64,000 bases of DNA from Bdellovibrionales bacterium GWA2_49_15 (GCA_001769855.1 MEPP01000008.1:29329-93328); one strand, 5' to 3'. Positions 46,649-56,477 are shown, counted from the first letter of the stretch. The notes: generated by a model from the letters alone, not told the origin. Numbers and translations: made by a program.

Positions 46649-48052
46649 ATGAATATTCTATTATCCGAAACGAATGATGGCTGGGCATGCAAGCTTAGAA
46701 CGTTCATCGAGGAACACGGTGACACGCTCGACATTGTGATAAACGGTCGGGATGCTCAGGCCCTCATCCATAAGAATAAGTATGATATTGTCATCCTGGA
46801 CTTCAACACCAGTAACTACTCGGCCCTGGAAGTTCTGCGATTCATTCGAGTGCACAGTCCCCATCTCAAAGTTGTCCTCACCTTTCCCAGCAAAGCGTTC
46901 TTCGATGATCTCGGCCTTGAAGATTCCGAGTTAAAGCGGATGGGGGCCACTGATATCTTGCTAAAGCCAATTGATATGCGAGTTTTAAAAAAATGCCTGG
47001 CCGGGGATGTTCTTTTCGATGGCTGGAAAAAGGCCATCGCAGCACCTGCGCGCCATGAAGAGGAGACAGAAGTATTTGCCTCTGATAATGAGTTTACGCG
47101 CATCAAGGCCGATGGCGCTCTGGCCATTAATCGTGCCATCTTCGACCTCTATGTCCGCATCGGGAAAGACAAATATTTGAAGATTCTCCACGAAGGAGAC
47201 ACTCTGGCGCAGGAACGCTTAAGCGAATATCAAGCGAAGAAAGTAACTTATTTTTACTTCAAGACCCGCGATCGCGGGACCTATATCAACTTCATCAATA
47301 CTCTGCTTAGCAAAATTATCAATAAGTCCACCGTCAGTCCCTCAACCAAGATGAATCTGGCGCAAAGTATGGTGGACAAATTTATTGAGGAAATTTACAC
47401 CGTTGGCATTAAGCCCGCCCTTATTGAGGAGGGAAAACAGCTCAGTGAAAATATCTATCAGTTCGTTCAATCAGATCGCGATCTCAATTTTCTTTTGCAA
47501 AATTATGTTGCCGACGAAGCCGATACGAAATACCTCCATCTCTTCCTGGTCTCTTTTTTCTCCACCATTATTTGCAAGGCCACTGATTGGGCCAAAAGAC
47601 GTACGGTGGATAACGTGGTTATGGGGGCCCTTCTCCATGATATTGGCAAAATTAAAATCCCCCAGGAATTACGCCTCATGGACCCCAACTTAATGTCCCC
47701 CGTTCAAGTGGAAATTTACAAAACCCATCCGACCTTGGGTGTCGAATTATTAAAAAAAATTCCCTTCATCACAGAACCGGTTTTACAAATTGTCGAACAA
47801 CACCATGAGACCATCGACGGCTCTGGTTTTCCATCAGGGCTCACGAGTACCAAAATCTACCCTCTGGCCAAAATCGTGGGATTGGCCGATCACTTTACCA
47901 ATCTCATGCTACGGCAAAAACTGTCGCCCAAGGACACTCTGCGACGCTTCCTCGGCGACAGGAAAAATATTCAAAGATTTGAAGCTGATTTAGTGTTAAA
48001 GCTGGCGCAGGGATTTCTAGATCAGGATCAATTTCTCATTAAAAATGGTTAG
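46649..48052 (+). CDS. receiver-like plus HD-GYP domain protein
   Basis: The ATG at 46649 gives 467 residues; a longer frame from 46562 adds an unconvincing N-terminus. Residues 1-120 look like a receiver (acceptor Asp in IVILDFNTS, Lys in ILLKPID) but the usual N-terminal acidic pair is missing. The C-terminal HD-GYP domain keeps LLHDIGKIKIP and HHETIDGSGFPSGL, with GFP for GYP. With an intact HD metal site, cyclic-di-GMP hydrolysis is possible. It ends convergently with the receiver gene by sharing stop bases. Confidence 0.85.
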   Translation: MNILLSETNDGWACKLRTFIEEHGDTLDIVINGRDAQALIHKNKYDIVILDFNTSNYSALEVLRFIRVHSPHLKVVLTFPSKAFFDDLGLEDSELKRMGATDILLKPIDMRVLKKCLAGDVLFDGWKKAIAAPARHEEETEVFASDNEFTRIKADGALAINRAIFDLYVRIGKDKYLKILHEGDTLAQERLSEYQAKKVTYFYFKTRDRGTYINFINTLLSKIINKSTVSPSTKMNLAQSMVDKFIEEIYTVGIKPALIEEGKQLSENIYQFVQSDRDLNFLLQNYVADEADTKYLHLFLVSFFSTIICKATDWAKRRTVDNVVMGALLHDIGKIKIPQELRLMDPNLMSPVQVEIYKTHPTLGVELLKKIPFITEPVLQIVEQHHETIDGSGFPSGLTSTKIYPLAKIVGLADHFTNLMLRQKLSPKDTLRRFLGDRKNIQRFEADLVLKLAQGFLDQDQFLIKNG

Positions 48053-48471
48053 ATGATATCTTTGATCTTACCGAGAACACTATTTACGCCGGGAACTGAT
48101 TTCGATGCTTCACCCGAATCACAGGCCGCCTGAACAATGCTCTTGAGCTTTTCAAAATTGGGCTTGGAAACAAAATCGAAGGCCCCGTATTTCAAGGCCC
48201 GCCGCATATTTTCGTGATCATTAAAGGCCGTAAAAAAAATGACCGGAATTGTTTTACTTTCTTCGCGCAGCTCCCGGATAAACTCCAGTCCCGTCATGAT
48301 TGGCATATTAATATCGGTCAAAATACAGTCAAATTGATTTTTCCTTGCCAGCAGCAATCCCTCTTGACCATTTCTGGCCGTGACAATCTCATGTTCGTCA
48401 TCCTGCAATACATTGACCAGCAACTCACAGATATCTTCCTCGTCGTCGACAATAAGTAATTTCTTCTTCAA
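48049..48471 (-). CDS. single-domain response regulator
   Basis: A receiver with IVDDEEDI, phospho-acceptor Asp in CILTDINMPIMTG, Thr in FFTAF and Lys in FVSKPNF, all intact, followed by a short tail. The likely start is TTG 48471 with GAGG upstream, giving 140 residues; GTG 48483 is also possible. It follows the stop of the 544-residue gene by about 14 bases and could be co-transcribed. There is no output domain. Confidence 0.85.
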   Translation of the reverse strand: MKKKLLIVDDEEDICELLVNVLQDDEHEIVTARNGQEGLLLARKNQFDCILTDINMPIMTGLEFIRELREESKTIPVIFFTAFNDHENMRRALKYGAFDFVSKPNFEKLKSIVQAACDSGEASKSVPGVNSVLGKIKDII

Positions 48472-48484
48472 ACCAAACCTCACT

Positions 48485-50119
48485 TTAGAGTTTTGAACGT
48501 CGATTTCCGATGTGACGGGCCACAACTTCCCGATTCTCTTCCCGCGATTCCTCTGCGTTTTGCTGCTGCTTTGCTTCGTACTCTTCGCGGCTCATGAGGA
48601 CATCTTTTTCCTCATTGTATTGTTCTACATATTTAAATTCAGAGATCGGAGAGAAAATAATTTGGTTTACAAATTTGCGCAAAATTTTCTCATCATCCAT
48701 GCTGACACCGTTGATCAGGGCCATATAGTGGTGTCCCTTGCTTACAGTAATGGGAAGGTCCCACCACGGAGGAACAATGGTAATTAACATCTCAACCGGA
48801 ACAGTACAACGCATGACCATAAAAAATGGCAAGGCCTTTTTACAATAAAAAGTTATTTCGTGCTCGGTTAAGTTGGTGATTTCGATCTCCACAGGAATCT
48901 CACACACCCGTCTCGGATCATTGAAATGAAAAGCATACATACTTTTCGATAGGCCTTCCTGACCTTTTTTCGCGAAATAGATATTCGTAATTTCATTTAA
49001 TACCGCGACAGTGGGAAAATTTTGAGTGGTAATCATCTTGGGATACCCGTAGACTTTATTAACCGCCTCACCGCCACTGGGACAATCATAAAGCACAATT
49101 ATCGGCTGGTAATTTTGACATCCGAGGATGTATTTGATCACAGCATAGATTGGATCATAATCGTTTTCGCTCTGCCCTTCGACCAAACTATGACCAAAGT
49201 TAAGCCAAATCATAAAAGGTCGTAACGTTTCAATACAGGCAAAGTCAGAGTTAAAATCATCCTTACAAAAGGCATAGATTTCTTTGCTCTGAAATGATCG
49301 GTTAATCGTATATAATCGACTGGCATCCTGATCGATAACAAAAAAACAATCGCGACGAACATTGAAGTCTGGCCGGTTAAAATCGAGCCACGTTTCCACC
49401 GTGTCCTTCTCAATAGTTTTCTCCGTGACTTCGTCCCAAGGCCCGCAGTAAGGAATGGCCACCTGATAGGAATAGTCAAAGTACCCCTCTTGCGGGGTAG
49501 GGAAAGACTGCGTAACTTCAAACGTTTCGGCCTTGAAATCATCAAAGAGATGCATGCGGGCATGAAGAATGGCTTCCTCATTCTGGATGTCTGTATCAAT
49601 CAGGAGGCGCTCGCTATCGAAAGCAACGATCGAGGCCAAAGATGTTAGCTCAAAAGTGCAGTTGATCTTGGTAGCACGGGCGAAAACCGGCATCCCGACG
49701 TTCCGGCCATAAGCGATGTAACAGGTGTCACATAAAAATTTATAAAACGATTCACGCAGGATAGTGGTATAAAGTAAACCACAGGCAATAAAATTTTGGT
49801 AACTTTGCAGACTCCTCTTATTCTCAAAAATTCCGACGATGGCGGTGGAGCGCATTTTTAGATTGCGCTTCATCACAATCAAAGCGTCATAAAAATAATT
49901 TTCATTTTCTCCGAAGGCCTCTCGAATTGGAAAAGTGATGTAAATAATATGGGGAGCACGCGACGACTTGGCGATAAACTCCTCATACCAGTCACTCTCA
50001 AAACGGATCGCCTCTATATGGCATTCGTCCAAGGGGAATTTATTATTATAAAAGGCCTGGAGTTCGAGCAGAAAACACTCATCCATTCCCAGATATAATA
50101 TTTCTTTGGTCGCCAACAA
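48485..50119 (-). CDS. hypothetical 544-residue protein, possible pseudo-receivers
   Basis: No family is recognised. The N-terminal ~110 residues (strand-rich, with APHIIYITFP) and a section around 330-420 (PIIVLYDCPSGG, YPKMITTQNF) have the alternating strand/helix pattern of degenerate receivers without the acidic pocket. The middle and C-terminal parts are beta-rich and could include PilZ-like barrels. The last 35 residues are charged and probably disordered. A receiver gene follows immediately, so a signalling role is likely. Confidence 0.6.
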   Translation of the reverse strand: MLATKEILYLGMDECFLLELQAFYNNKFPLDECHIEAIRFESDWYEEFIAKSSRAPHIIYITFPIREAFGENENYFYDALIVMKRNLKMRSTAIVGIFENKRSLQSYQNFIACGLLYTTILRESFYKFLCDTCYIAYGRNVGMPVFARATKINCTFELTSLASIVAFDSERLLIDTDIQNEEAILHARMHLFDDFKAETFEVTQSFPTPQEGYFDYSYQVAIPYCGPWDEVTEKTIEKDTVETWLDFNRPDFNVRRDCFFVIDQDASRLYTINRSFQSKEIYAFCKDDFNSDFACIETLRPFMIWLNFGHSLVEGQSENDYDPIYAVIKYILGCQNYQPIIVLYDCPSGGEAVNKVYGYPKMITTQNFPTVAVLNEITNIYFAKKGQEGLSKSMYAFHFNDPRRVCEIPVEIEITNLTEHEITFYCKKALPFFMVMRCTVPVEMLITIVPPWWDLPITVSKGHHYMALINGVSMDDEKILRKFVNQIIFSPISEFKYVEQYNEEKDVLMSREEYEAKQQQNAEESREENREVVARHIGNRRSKL

Positions 50120-50179
50120 ATACTCCTAATCGAATAATTATAGCGAAGATAGGCCTGTGCCGCCAGCGGTAAAGTCAGC

Positions 50180-51943
50180 TTACCGCTGGCACTTTGTCAC
50201 CTGGGCGCGTGAGTCAAGGATGGCCCTGATTTCGGCCTTATTTTGGGCATAAAATAAATAATCATAGGCCGAGTCGCCATGACGATCTTTTTGGTCTGTA
50301 GGAGCACATTCCGCAATTAAAATTCTAACCAGCTCGGGTTTGTTCAGATAAACGGCAACATGCAAGGCCGAGCGGCCGAAATTATCCGCCGCCGTTAGTG
50401 GACTTTGACTCACCAGTGCGCGCGCAGCCTCAACTTGACCATTTTGAACCGCCATCATCAAAGGATTATAATTTTCATGATTGGAAATTCCGGCATTGGC
50501 CCCACGGGCGAGAAGTTTTTCAATTCCGGGCCCGAAATTACTTCGAGCGGCGGCAAAAAGGGCCGTCTCCCCTTTTTCGTCGCGACGATCAAAAAGCACA
50601 TTTTTATCCAGCAGATATTGCAACGTCTCTCCTTGCCGTGAGCTGGCGGCCAGATGGAGAGCGGTGGCCTTTTTACCATTAATCAAATTTAAATCTGCAC
50701 CCTTCTGATCCAGCCACCTGAGGGCGGCAAGCTGCCCGGCACTGGTGGCCCTCATGACTGCACTTTGATCACCCTCTAGCTCATTTAACTTCGCCCCTCG
50801 TGCCAGCAATTTCTCCAAAATTTTGAGATCACCCTTTTGCCCCCCCAGGGCCAGGAGCTTCCCGTCGCGCACAGGATCGGGCGGCAATTTTTCCAGAAAA
50901 CCAAAAAATTTATTGCGCGGCAATTCGCTCGCGATTGCGCCTTTCAAACCGTCGTTGAGAGCATCGACACTCACATGTTTCGCCAACTCTTGGGCGGCCT
51001 TGAATTTCCCGGAAAGAAAGGCACGCGCCAGCAAACGTCGTCGGGTCTCAGGAATGGAACCGGAAATTTGATTGGGATCGGCACCGGCCTCAATCAGCAT
51101 CTTGATAATTTCCGGATCGTCCGTTTCCACCGCCAAATCCAGGGGCGACTGAGAAAACATATTTCGGGCATTGGGATTGACACCTTTTTTTAGCAGATCC
51201 GCGATAATTTTCTTGTTGCGCCGTGGACTGCTGATCGCCGCATGCAGAAGATTATTTTGGTGTCGGTCAACCGTATCAAGCTCGGCACCTTTGGAGAGAA
51301 GAAAAGAATAGGTCTGCCAATTACCTCGTTTCACCGCCTGCATGAGAGCTGTTTGATGAAAGGAGTCCAGATAGCGCAAGGCCTCTGTGCTGTCCTTCAA
51401 AAGTCGTCTCATCATGGCCAGGTTGTCGCGCCCCACCGCCGCTCCAAGGGCCCCATGGCTGATCACACAGCGTTCGGGTAAATTCCCCGCCATCTTACTC
51501 ATAATATAATCGACAATTTTCATATCCCCGGAAGTGATTGCGGAGGATAAAATATCGCTCCCATCAGAGTCATTGATATGATGAACATCGGCACCGGCCT
51601 CAACCAAAATCTTAACCAGCGGCAAATTTCCCCGTCGACTCACGGCCTGCATCAGCGGGGTCCGTCCGAAACCGTCCTCTCGATCAAAATTATAATTGGC
51701 CTTGATCAGCTCCACCACCGCCCAGTTTCGACCAAAAAAAACCGCCGTCCCCATCAGCTCTCCATCGGGGTCAGCGGCGTTGATGTTGACGATCTCATCC
51801 AACATTCTTTTAAGTTTCTGCTTCTGTCCGCTAAAAATGGCTTCTCTCATTTGGGCCAACGGCTCATCGCTTTCACTGGCAAAAACCAGCGGAGTCATGA
51901 TTACTGACTGACAAAAGTACAGCATGAGGAGAAACTTCACCAT
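50180..51943 (-). CDS. exported ankyrin-repeat protein
   Basis: A protein of 587 residues with a signal peptide (residues 1-22, ending TPLVFA) and about 14 to 16 ankyrin repeats over most of its length, for example GRTPLMQAVSRRGNLPLVKI and GRSALHVAVYLNKPELVRIL. Ankyrin arrays bind other proteins. The export signal puts it in the periplasm or outside. It is the third gene of a minus-strand unit with the Tyr/Gly-rich protein 15 bases upstream. Confidence 0.88.
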   Translation of the reverse strand: MVKFLLMLYFCQSVIMTPLVFASESDEPLAQMREAIFSGQKQKLKRMLDEIVNINAADPDGELMGTAVFFGRNWAVVELIKANYNFDREDGFGRTPLMQAVSRRGNLPLVKILVEAGADVHHINDSDGSDILSSAITSGDMKIVDYIMSKMAGNLPERCVISHGALGAAVGRDNLAMMRRLLKDSTEALRYLDSFHQTALMQAVKRGNWQTYSFLLSKGAELDTVDRHQNNLLHAAISSPRRNKKIIADLLKKGVNPNARNMFSQSPLDLAVETDDPEIIKMLIEAGADPNQISGSIPETRRRLLARAFLSGKFKAAQELAKHVSVDALNDGLKGAIASELPRNKFFGFLEKLPPDPVRDGKLLALGGQKGDLKILEKLLARGAKLNELEGDQSAVMRATSAGQLAALRWLDQKGADLNLINGKKATALHLAASSRQGETLQYLLDKNVLFDRRDEKGETALFAAARSNFGPGIEKLLARGANAGISNHENYNPLMMAVQNGQVEAARALVSQSPLTAADNFGRSALHVAVYLNKPELVRILIAECAPTDQKDRHGDSAYDYLFYAQNKAEIRAILDSRAQVTKCQR

Positions 51944-51958
51944 CTTACCCTATCGCTA

Positions 51959-53050
51959 TTATTCCCAACTAGTCAGAAAACCCACGCCCCATTCACGAAG
52001 TTCTAAACCGCCTGCGGAAGCGACAGTCCGCGCGGCCGGTAGAGTCCATTCTGAGCTTGGTCGCTGGGTATATTTCTGTAGTGTTGGATGGCCCATGATT
52101 TCTTTGGGAAGAACGAAAAAAAAGACCCGGGTATTTTTGGATGGTGTCGGAGTCACCTGCAAGGCCACACTTCCTTTTATCTCACTTTCCACCTGGGGAT
52201 AAACGCAATATTCCTCCGAGGCCGGCATTTTCACCGACCAGTAATCGGTAAAATCCGCCACCTCTTTTTGCTTGAAATCCAAGTTTTTGAGAATCGTCGC
52301 CATCTTAGGAATAACTTCCGCATGGGAAGTGCAAAAACCTTTATCGAATTGAAAACTATCCAGCCCGGTTCTGTAGTCATAAAAAAGATAACCATAGTTG
52401 GCGCCATCGGCAGAAATGACATTATTTTTCCCCAGCCTGAAGCTCCAACCCTCTTCGCCAATGATGGGAACGGCGGCAAGAATATTATTTTCAGGAGCAA
52501 GCTGCATTTTGACTTTAACCTGCGTGCCAGACCTGCCGGAAAAATAAACATTAGGCTTGCCCATCATGCCCGGAGCATGACCAGGATAAGCGCCCCCGTT
52601 CATTCCGCCCCAGCCCCACGCTCCGGGATAAGAATAATTTGAGTAGTTATTCATCCCATAAGTCGCCCATGGCGGCTGGGCGTAATTGGGGTATTGGCCT
52701 TGCATGCGGCATTGAACACAGTCGGGTTGCATATAGGGCGATGATGAAAATTGCCAGTTATTGTTGCCCATATAGGATGGATACATCTGTGGGTACGCAT
52801 AAAACGGGGCCCTTCCATAGGGAGCACCATAGTAATTGCGTTGGGCCAGGCAGGAGGTGCCGCAAACGCCGGGGCCTCCCATAGCGGCAAAAGCAGAACG
52901 CGCGCCCACGAGCGCCAGGAAAATGATAATGGAGAAGAGCACCACCTTTTTCCATCGATGCAAACAATAAGAAAAGGCAACGATGAGCAAGGTCGAGAAT
53001 TGCGCCACACTGCCTGTTTCCATATTAAAAAAAATTGAAGGAAAAACCAT
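51959..53050 (-). CDS. secreted protein with Tyr/Gly/Pro/Met-rich segment
   Basis: The ATG at 53050 (GGAGAGGG upstream) gives 363 residues. A late signal peptide (VVLFSIIIFLALVGARSAFA) precedes a region of about 100 residues dominated by Tyr, Gly, Pro, Asn, Met and Trp, with CGTSC and CVQC Cys pairs. The remaining ~200 residues form an ordinary folded domain of unknown family. The composition suggests an adhesive, structural or prion-like segment. It lies between the PEP-synthase-like and ankyrin genes in one unit. Confidence 0.7.
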   Translation of the reverse strand: MVFPSIFFNMETGSVAQFSTLLIVAFSYCLHRWKKVVLFSIIIFLALVGARSAFAAMGGPGVCGTSCLAQRNYYGAPYGRAPFYAYPQMYPSYMGNNNWQFSSSPYMQPDCVQCRMQGQYPNYAQPPWATYGMNNYSNYSYPGAWGWGGMNGGAYPGHAPGMMGKPNVYFSGRSGTQVKVKMQLAPENNILAAVPIIGEEGWSFRLGKNNVISADGANYGYLFYDYRTGLDSFQFDKGFCTSHAEVIPKMATILKNLDFKQKEVADFTDYWSVKMPASEEYCVYPQVESEIKGSVALQVTPTPSKNTRVFFFVLPKEIMGHPTLQKYTQRPSSEWTLPAARTVASAGGLELREWGVGFLTSWE

Positions 53051-53067
53051 AAAAGCCCTCTCCAGTC

Positions 53068-54276
53068 TCAAGATTTTATCACGAAAGAGCCCTTTTCAAA
53101 ATCAATGCAAAAATGGTCAGCGCCTGTGAGGGAAGAGAAAAATGTCCCTTCCACATTGGCCAATATATTGATATTTCTCTCAACTGCGGCCAGGATTCCG
53201 TGGCCCAAGATTTGAGAGGAAGGGGTGATAATGATTCCGCCCGGGGGCAACTGATAGATTACGTCGGGAATTATCTCGTCTAAAAGAAGGGCATCTTTCC
53301 CTATGATTCCTTCATGCCTTCCCTTTCCCAGAAAGTAAGCACTGCCACTCATCGTGGTAAAAGACGCCGGAATGGCAGCATCTGTTTCATTCTTGCGAAT
53401 TTCTGCCGCAAACCTCAAATGCTTTTTGATAATTTCGGTTTGCCAGCTCGTTTGGTTTCCGTAGGAAAGCTTGAGAAAATCCACAAAGTCGCTGTCGTAT
53501 CCATGACGGCGATTTATCCTGCAATACAGGTAGAAATAGTGAAAGAGATAATACCAATTGGCGAAGGCCTCTGAAACGCTGGAATTAGCATGATCCTGAC
53601 GACGAAATAAAAAGGCCTTCCATTCACACGCCAGAAGCTGCCAAAATGACGGTGTGGCCGGGCGGGTTGCTTTGGTTTTAAGAATTTTGCACAGAAGATC
53701 ATCTGTGAAAATGGAATTGAGAAGTTCTGTGGGGACCAAGACCGCCTGAAAGAGAGAAACACTGTTTGGAGAAATTCCCAATTCAAAAAGCCATTTTCCT
53801 TTTTTAAATCTTTGTCTTAATCGATCGAGGAAAGGCCCTAACCGTTTCTCGCTTGGAATAATTCCCACTTTCGTCAGCGGGGACAAAACAAAGAAACCAC
53901 TTTTTCCCTCCGTGGTAAGGTTGCCGTAGAGAAAATCTTCATCCAACAGAACAGTCACATGATCAACATACAAAATCTGTTTTTGCAGAATGATTTCTTC
54001 CAGATCATCTTGGGCAGAAACCTTCACATAAGCGTTTTTAAAGTCAGATTCATTACGGATGTCCTTGATGCTCAAACTTTTGCCGGCGTTGAGAACAGTG
54101 ATGCATGCCTCATTTTTTAGAGACGAGCGCATAATACAAGACGATTTGCTTAGGAATTCACCTATCGAGTGCTCAAAATCACGGGAGGTCAGGGTTATGA
54201 AATCAGGAATGCAGTCCTCAAACATTTTCTCCGCTTTGAGCATCTTTATGATTGAGAATTTCGCCCCCTTGTCCAT
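53068..54276 (-). CDS. divergent PEP-synthase-like protein with swivelling-His domain
   Basis: A protein of about 402 residues from ATG 54276 (or 412 from ATG 54306). Near residue 45 the stretch IMRSSLKNE resembles the VRSS(A)xxED motif of the ATP-binding domain of PEP synthase and PPDK. The C-terminal part GGIIITPSSQILGHGILAAVE resembles the swivelling phospho-histidine domain (usual GG.TSHAA...), with the His present. The PEP/pyruvate-binding barrel is missing. It may be a phosphotransferase of unknown substrate or an inactive relative. It begins a three-gene operon of envelope proteins. Confidence 0.55.
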   Translation of the reverse strand: MDKGAKFSIIKMLKAEKMFEDCIPDFITLTSRDFEHSIGEFLSKSSCIMRSSLKNEACITVLNAGKSLSIKDIRNESDFKNAYVKVSAQDDLEEIILQKQILYVDHVTVLLDEDFLYGNLTTEGKSGFFVLSPLTKVGIIPSEKRLGPFLDRLRQRFKKGKWLFELGISPNSVSLFQAVLVPTELLNSIFTDDLLCKILKTKATRPATPSFWQLLACEWKAFLFRRQDHANSSVSEAFANWYYLFHYFYLYCRINRRHGYDSDFVDFLKLSYGNQTSWQTEIIKKHLRFAAEIRKNETDAAIPASFTTMSGSAYFLGKGRHEGIIGKDALLLDEIIPDVIYQLPPGGIIITPSSQILGHGILAAVERNINILANVEGTFFSSLTGADHFCIDFEKGSFVIKS

Positions 54277-54282
54277 ATAATG

Positions 54283-54312
54283 ATTATACAAATGCGGGCG
54301 TTTCATTTACAA
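54283..54312 (-). promoter_or_regulatory. candidate promoter before the PEP-synthase-like gene
   Basis: On the minus strand TTGTAA (near -35 consensus) and a perfect TATAAT (54288-54283) are 18 bases apart. Transcription would begin close to the ATG at 54276, which supports that start over the ATG at 54306 and suggests a leaderless message. Confidence 0.4.
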
Positions 54313-54322
54313 GGAATTATCC

Positions 54323-55399
54323 ATGAGGTTTCTTCTCGGCCTAGTACTCCTTCTCACGGCAGGGAATGGCCTTGCCGCCACCACCGAGGTTCGCTCTCAA
54401 ATTGGGCCGGTTATGAATCCGCCCCTCGCGCTCGGCAAAGAGCTCTACCTGCTGGCGACCACCGGGGTTCTCTATCAAACTGATCCGCTCCTCACCAAAA
54501 CGAAGGTCCTTTTTCAGACCAAAATCAATTCCATCTGCCCCCTCACGTTGAAAGATTCCGTTCTCTACTTCGGCGAAGGTCTGCACGATGATGTTAAAAC
54601 TGAGTTCTATGCCTATGACTTAAAAGAACAGAAGCTCAAATTTCGCTTGCCGCAGGACGGGCACATCGAACGGGCCCCGCTGATCACCTCAGAGACAATT
54701 TTTGTTGGCCTAGGTCCCGGCGGAATCACCGCCATCGACCTTAAAACAAGCAAAACAATTTGGACGCAGAAAAAAATCGACGAGGGCGAACTGCATGTGG
54801 ATTCAACACCCATTGCCTACAAAAACATGATCTGTTTTGCCTCAGTTTATACCTTCAAAGGTGTCGTCTGCCTGAATGAAAAAAGCGGAGAAAAGATTTT
54901 TGCCATCCCCCTTGATAAAAATCCCAAATCTGAAATCAGGTTGTCAGGCCATCTTCTTGTCGGAGAGAGCACCGAGGCCACCATCGTCGATAATAACTGG
55001 AAAACGCCCTCGAATCTCTATGTGGTGGATTTGGAGAAGAAGCAGACAACCATCGACGTGAAGCTGCGAGGATATAATTTTTTCGCTCCCACGCTCACGT
55101 CCGCCCAGGAAGTTTTTCTCGGTCTCTCCACCGGAGATATGATTGTGGTGAACTTAAACAGCGGTGCTATAACTTTTGTCGCCGAAATGAAGGCCCCAAT
55201 CGCTTCCACCCCGTTCATCAAACACGGTTTTTACTGTGCTATCAGTATTGATGGAAAATTGCGATGCTTTCAAAGAGCGAAAGACGAATTCAAGCTGGCC
55301 GAGGAGCAGGACCTACAGGAAATCATCACGGGCGTTGTTTCGAGCATTAATGGAAATTTTTATCTCCCAACCAGAACCGGCCATCGGCTGCTGCAATAA
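54323..55399 (+). CDS. exported PQQ-like beta-propeller protein
   Basis: A protein of 358 residues, ATG behind AAGGA, with signal peptide MRFLLGLVLLLTAGNGLA. Repeated units such as GITAIDLKTSKTIWTQ, GVVCLNEKSGEKIFAIP and LYVVDLEKKQTTIDV are PQQ-enzyme/BamB-like propeller blades; about six to seven are present. There is no catalytic or cofactor site, so it is probably a scaffold or binding protein in the periplasm. It starts a three-gene plus-strand operon. Confidence 0.85.
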   Translation: MRFLLGLVLLLTAGNGLAATTEVRSQIGPVMNPPLALGKELYLLATTGVLYQTDPLLTKTKVLFQTKINSICPLTLKDSVLYFGEGLHDDVKTEFYAYDLKEQKLKFRLPQDGHIERAPLITSETIFVGLGPGGITAIDLKTSKTIWTQKKIDEGELHVDSTPIAYKNMICFASVYTFKGVVCLNEKSGEKIFAIPLDKNPKSEIRLSGHLLVGESTEATIVDNNWKTPSNLYVVDLEKKQTTIDVKLRGYNFFAPTLTSAQEVFLGLSTGDMIVVNLNSGAITFVAEMKAPIASTPFIKHGFYCAISIDGKLRCFQRAKDEFKLAEEQDLQEIITGVVSSINGNFYLPTRTGHRLLQ

Positions 55400-55410
55400 G
55401 AGGTTCCTTC

Positions 55411-55725
55411 ATGAAAATCTTCATTCTCCTGGCCTTTTTTCTCAATTTCCCCCTGTGGGCGGTAGCGCCCCTCAAGGATGCTTCGGTTCTTCATGGCAAA
55501 ATCCTCGGCGACAAAAAATGTACGGGCCCGGCGGTCATCTGGGTTTCAAAAAAAGCAGAAATCTTATATCAGGTGGAATCCCCCATCAATGGAAGCTTTG
55601 AGTTTCACCTCGTGCCCGGTGAATATGATATAGCCGCTACCACGTCCAACGGTTGTGAGGTCAAAAAAAGTTTTGCCGTCGCCAAAAATGAGTCAAAAAC
55701 CTTCGAAATCAAATTGGCAAAATAA
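55411..55725 (+). CDS. small exported carboxypeptidase-regulatory-like domain protein
   Basis: A protein of 104 residues with signal peptide (residues 1-18, ending LWAVA). The rest looks like one Ig-like beta-sandwich of the CarboxypepD_reg type: VLHGKILGDKKCTGPAVIWV, then NGSFEFHLVPGEYDIAA. Two Cys may pair. It lies 11 bases after the propeller gene, so the two may act together in the periplasm. Confidence 0.7.
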   Translation: MKIFILLAFFLNFPLWAVAPLKDASVLHGKILGDKKCTGPAVIWVSKKAEILYQVESPINGSFEFHLVPGEYDIAATTSNGCEVKKSFAVAKNESKTFEIKLAK

Positions 55726-55748
55726 ACTCGCTCTATGGTTAGGAATTT

Positions 55749-56477
55749 GTGAAAGCTTTGATCTTGGTACTTTTTCTTTTGCTCCGAGGCCAATTGTTTG
55801 CCCAAGAAGCAAGCCAGGCGGTTAAGGTCAACATAGGCGTCGTCTACAGTGAGAAGAGGCTCTACCGAGGAGCTTTGATTTGGGACGCACCCATCATGGC
55901 CGCGGGCCCAAGCTTTATTTTTTACAATACGGTCTCCCTTGGCCAGGGAGGCCTCTCGGTCTTCAGAAAATTTGCCGACTATCATACAGTGACCCTCGGG
56001 GCCTCTCATTTTGATGACCACAAACCAAGCGGCCCCGTCTTAAAATTAAAAGAAAGCGAAGAAGATTTTAAAAATAAAAGGCAATCCACGTACGGCACAT
56101 ATTTAAAATATGACTTCAAGCTCAAACAGTATCTTGCTATGGCACTGTCTTATCACAAGGACCTTAAACGCAATAAAGGAAATTATCTAAACGGGAAAAT
56201 CTCAACTTCGATCATCCCCTTCCTCACCTTAGGCTCCGGGCTCGACCTGGGCGATGCCGCCAGCAATAAGTACGCCTATGGGCCGGAGGGCGTGAGCGGG
56301 GTCGGACACCTTGATAATTTTGCATCGATCAGTCTTCCTTTTCTCCCGTGGAAAGGAAAATTAATGATCAATTACAATTATCTCATCATTGTTCATGGTG
56401 AAAATAAAAACGCCGATTTCGTTCGCGGCAACGATACCAACAGTAATTTTAGTGTCATTGCGAGTTGGAGTTTCTAG
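55749..56477 (+). CDS. outer-membrane beta-barrel protein, MipA/OmpV-like
   Basis: A protein of 242 residues starting at GTG with AGGA upstream. A signal peptide (MKALILVLFLLLRGQLFA) is followed by alternating amphipathic strands and a C-terminal SVIASWSF ending in Phe, the outer-membrane insertion signal. The length, the YRGALIW start and the Tyr/Gly-rich strands fit the MipA/OmpV family. Its role may be murein-enzyme scaffolding or transport. It completes the propeller operon. Confidence 0.7.
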   Translation: MKALILVLFLLLRGQLFAQEASQAVKVNIGVVYSEKRLYRGALIWDAPIMAAGPSFIFYNTVSLGQGGLSVFRKFADYHTVTLGASHFDDHKPSGPVLKLKESEEDFKNKRQSTYGTYLKYDFKLKQYLAMALSYHKDLKRNKGNYLNGKISTSIIPFLTLGSGLDLGDAASNKYAYGPEGVSGVGHLDNFASISLPFLPWKGKLMINYNYLIIVHGENKNADFVRGNDTNSNFSVIASWSF

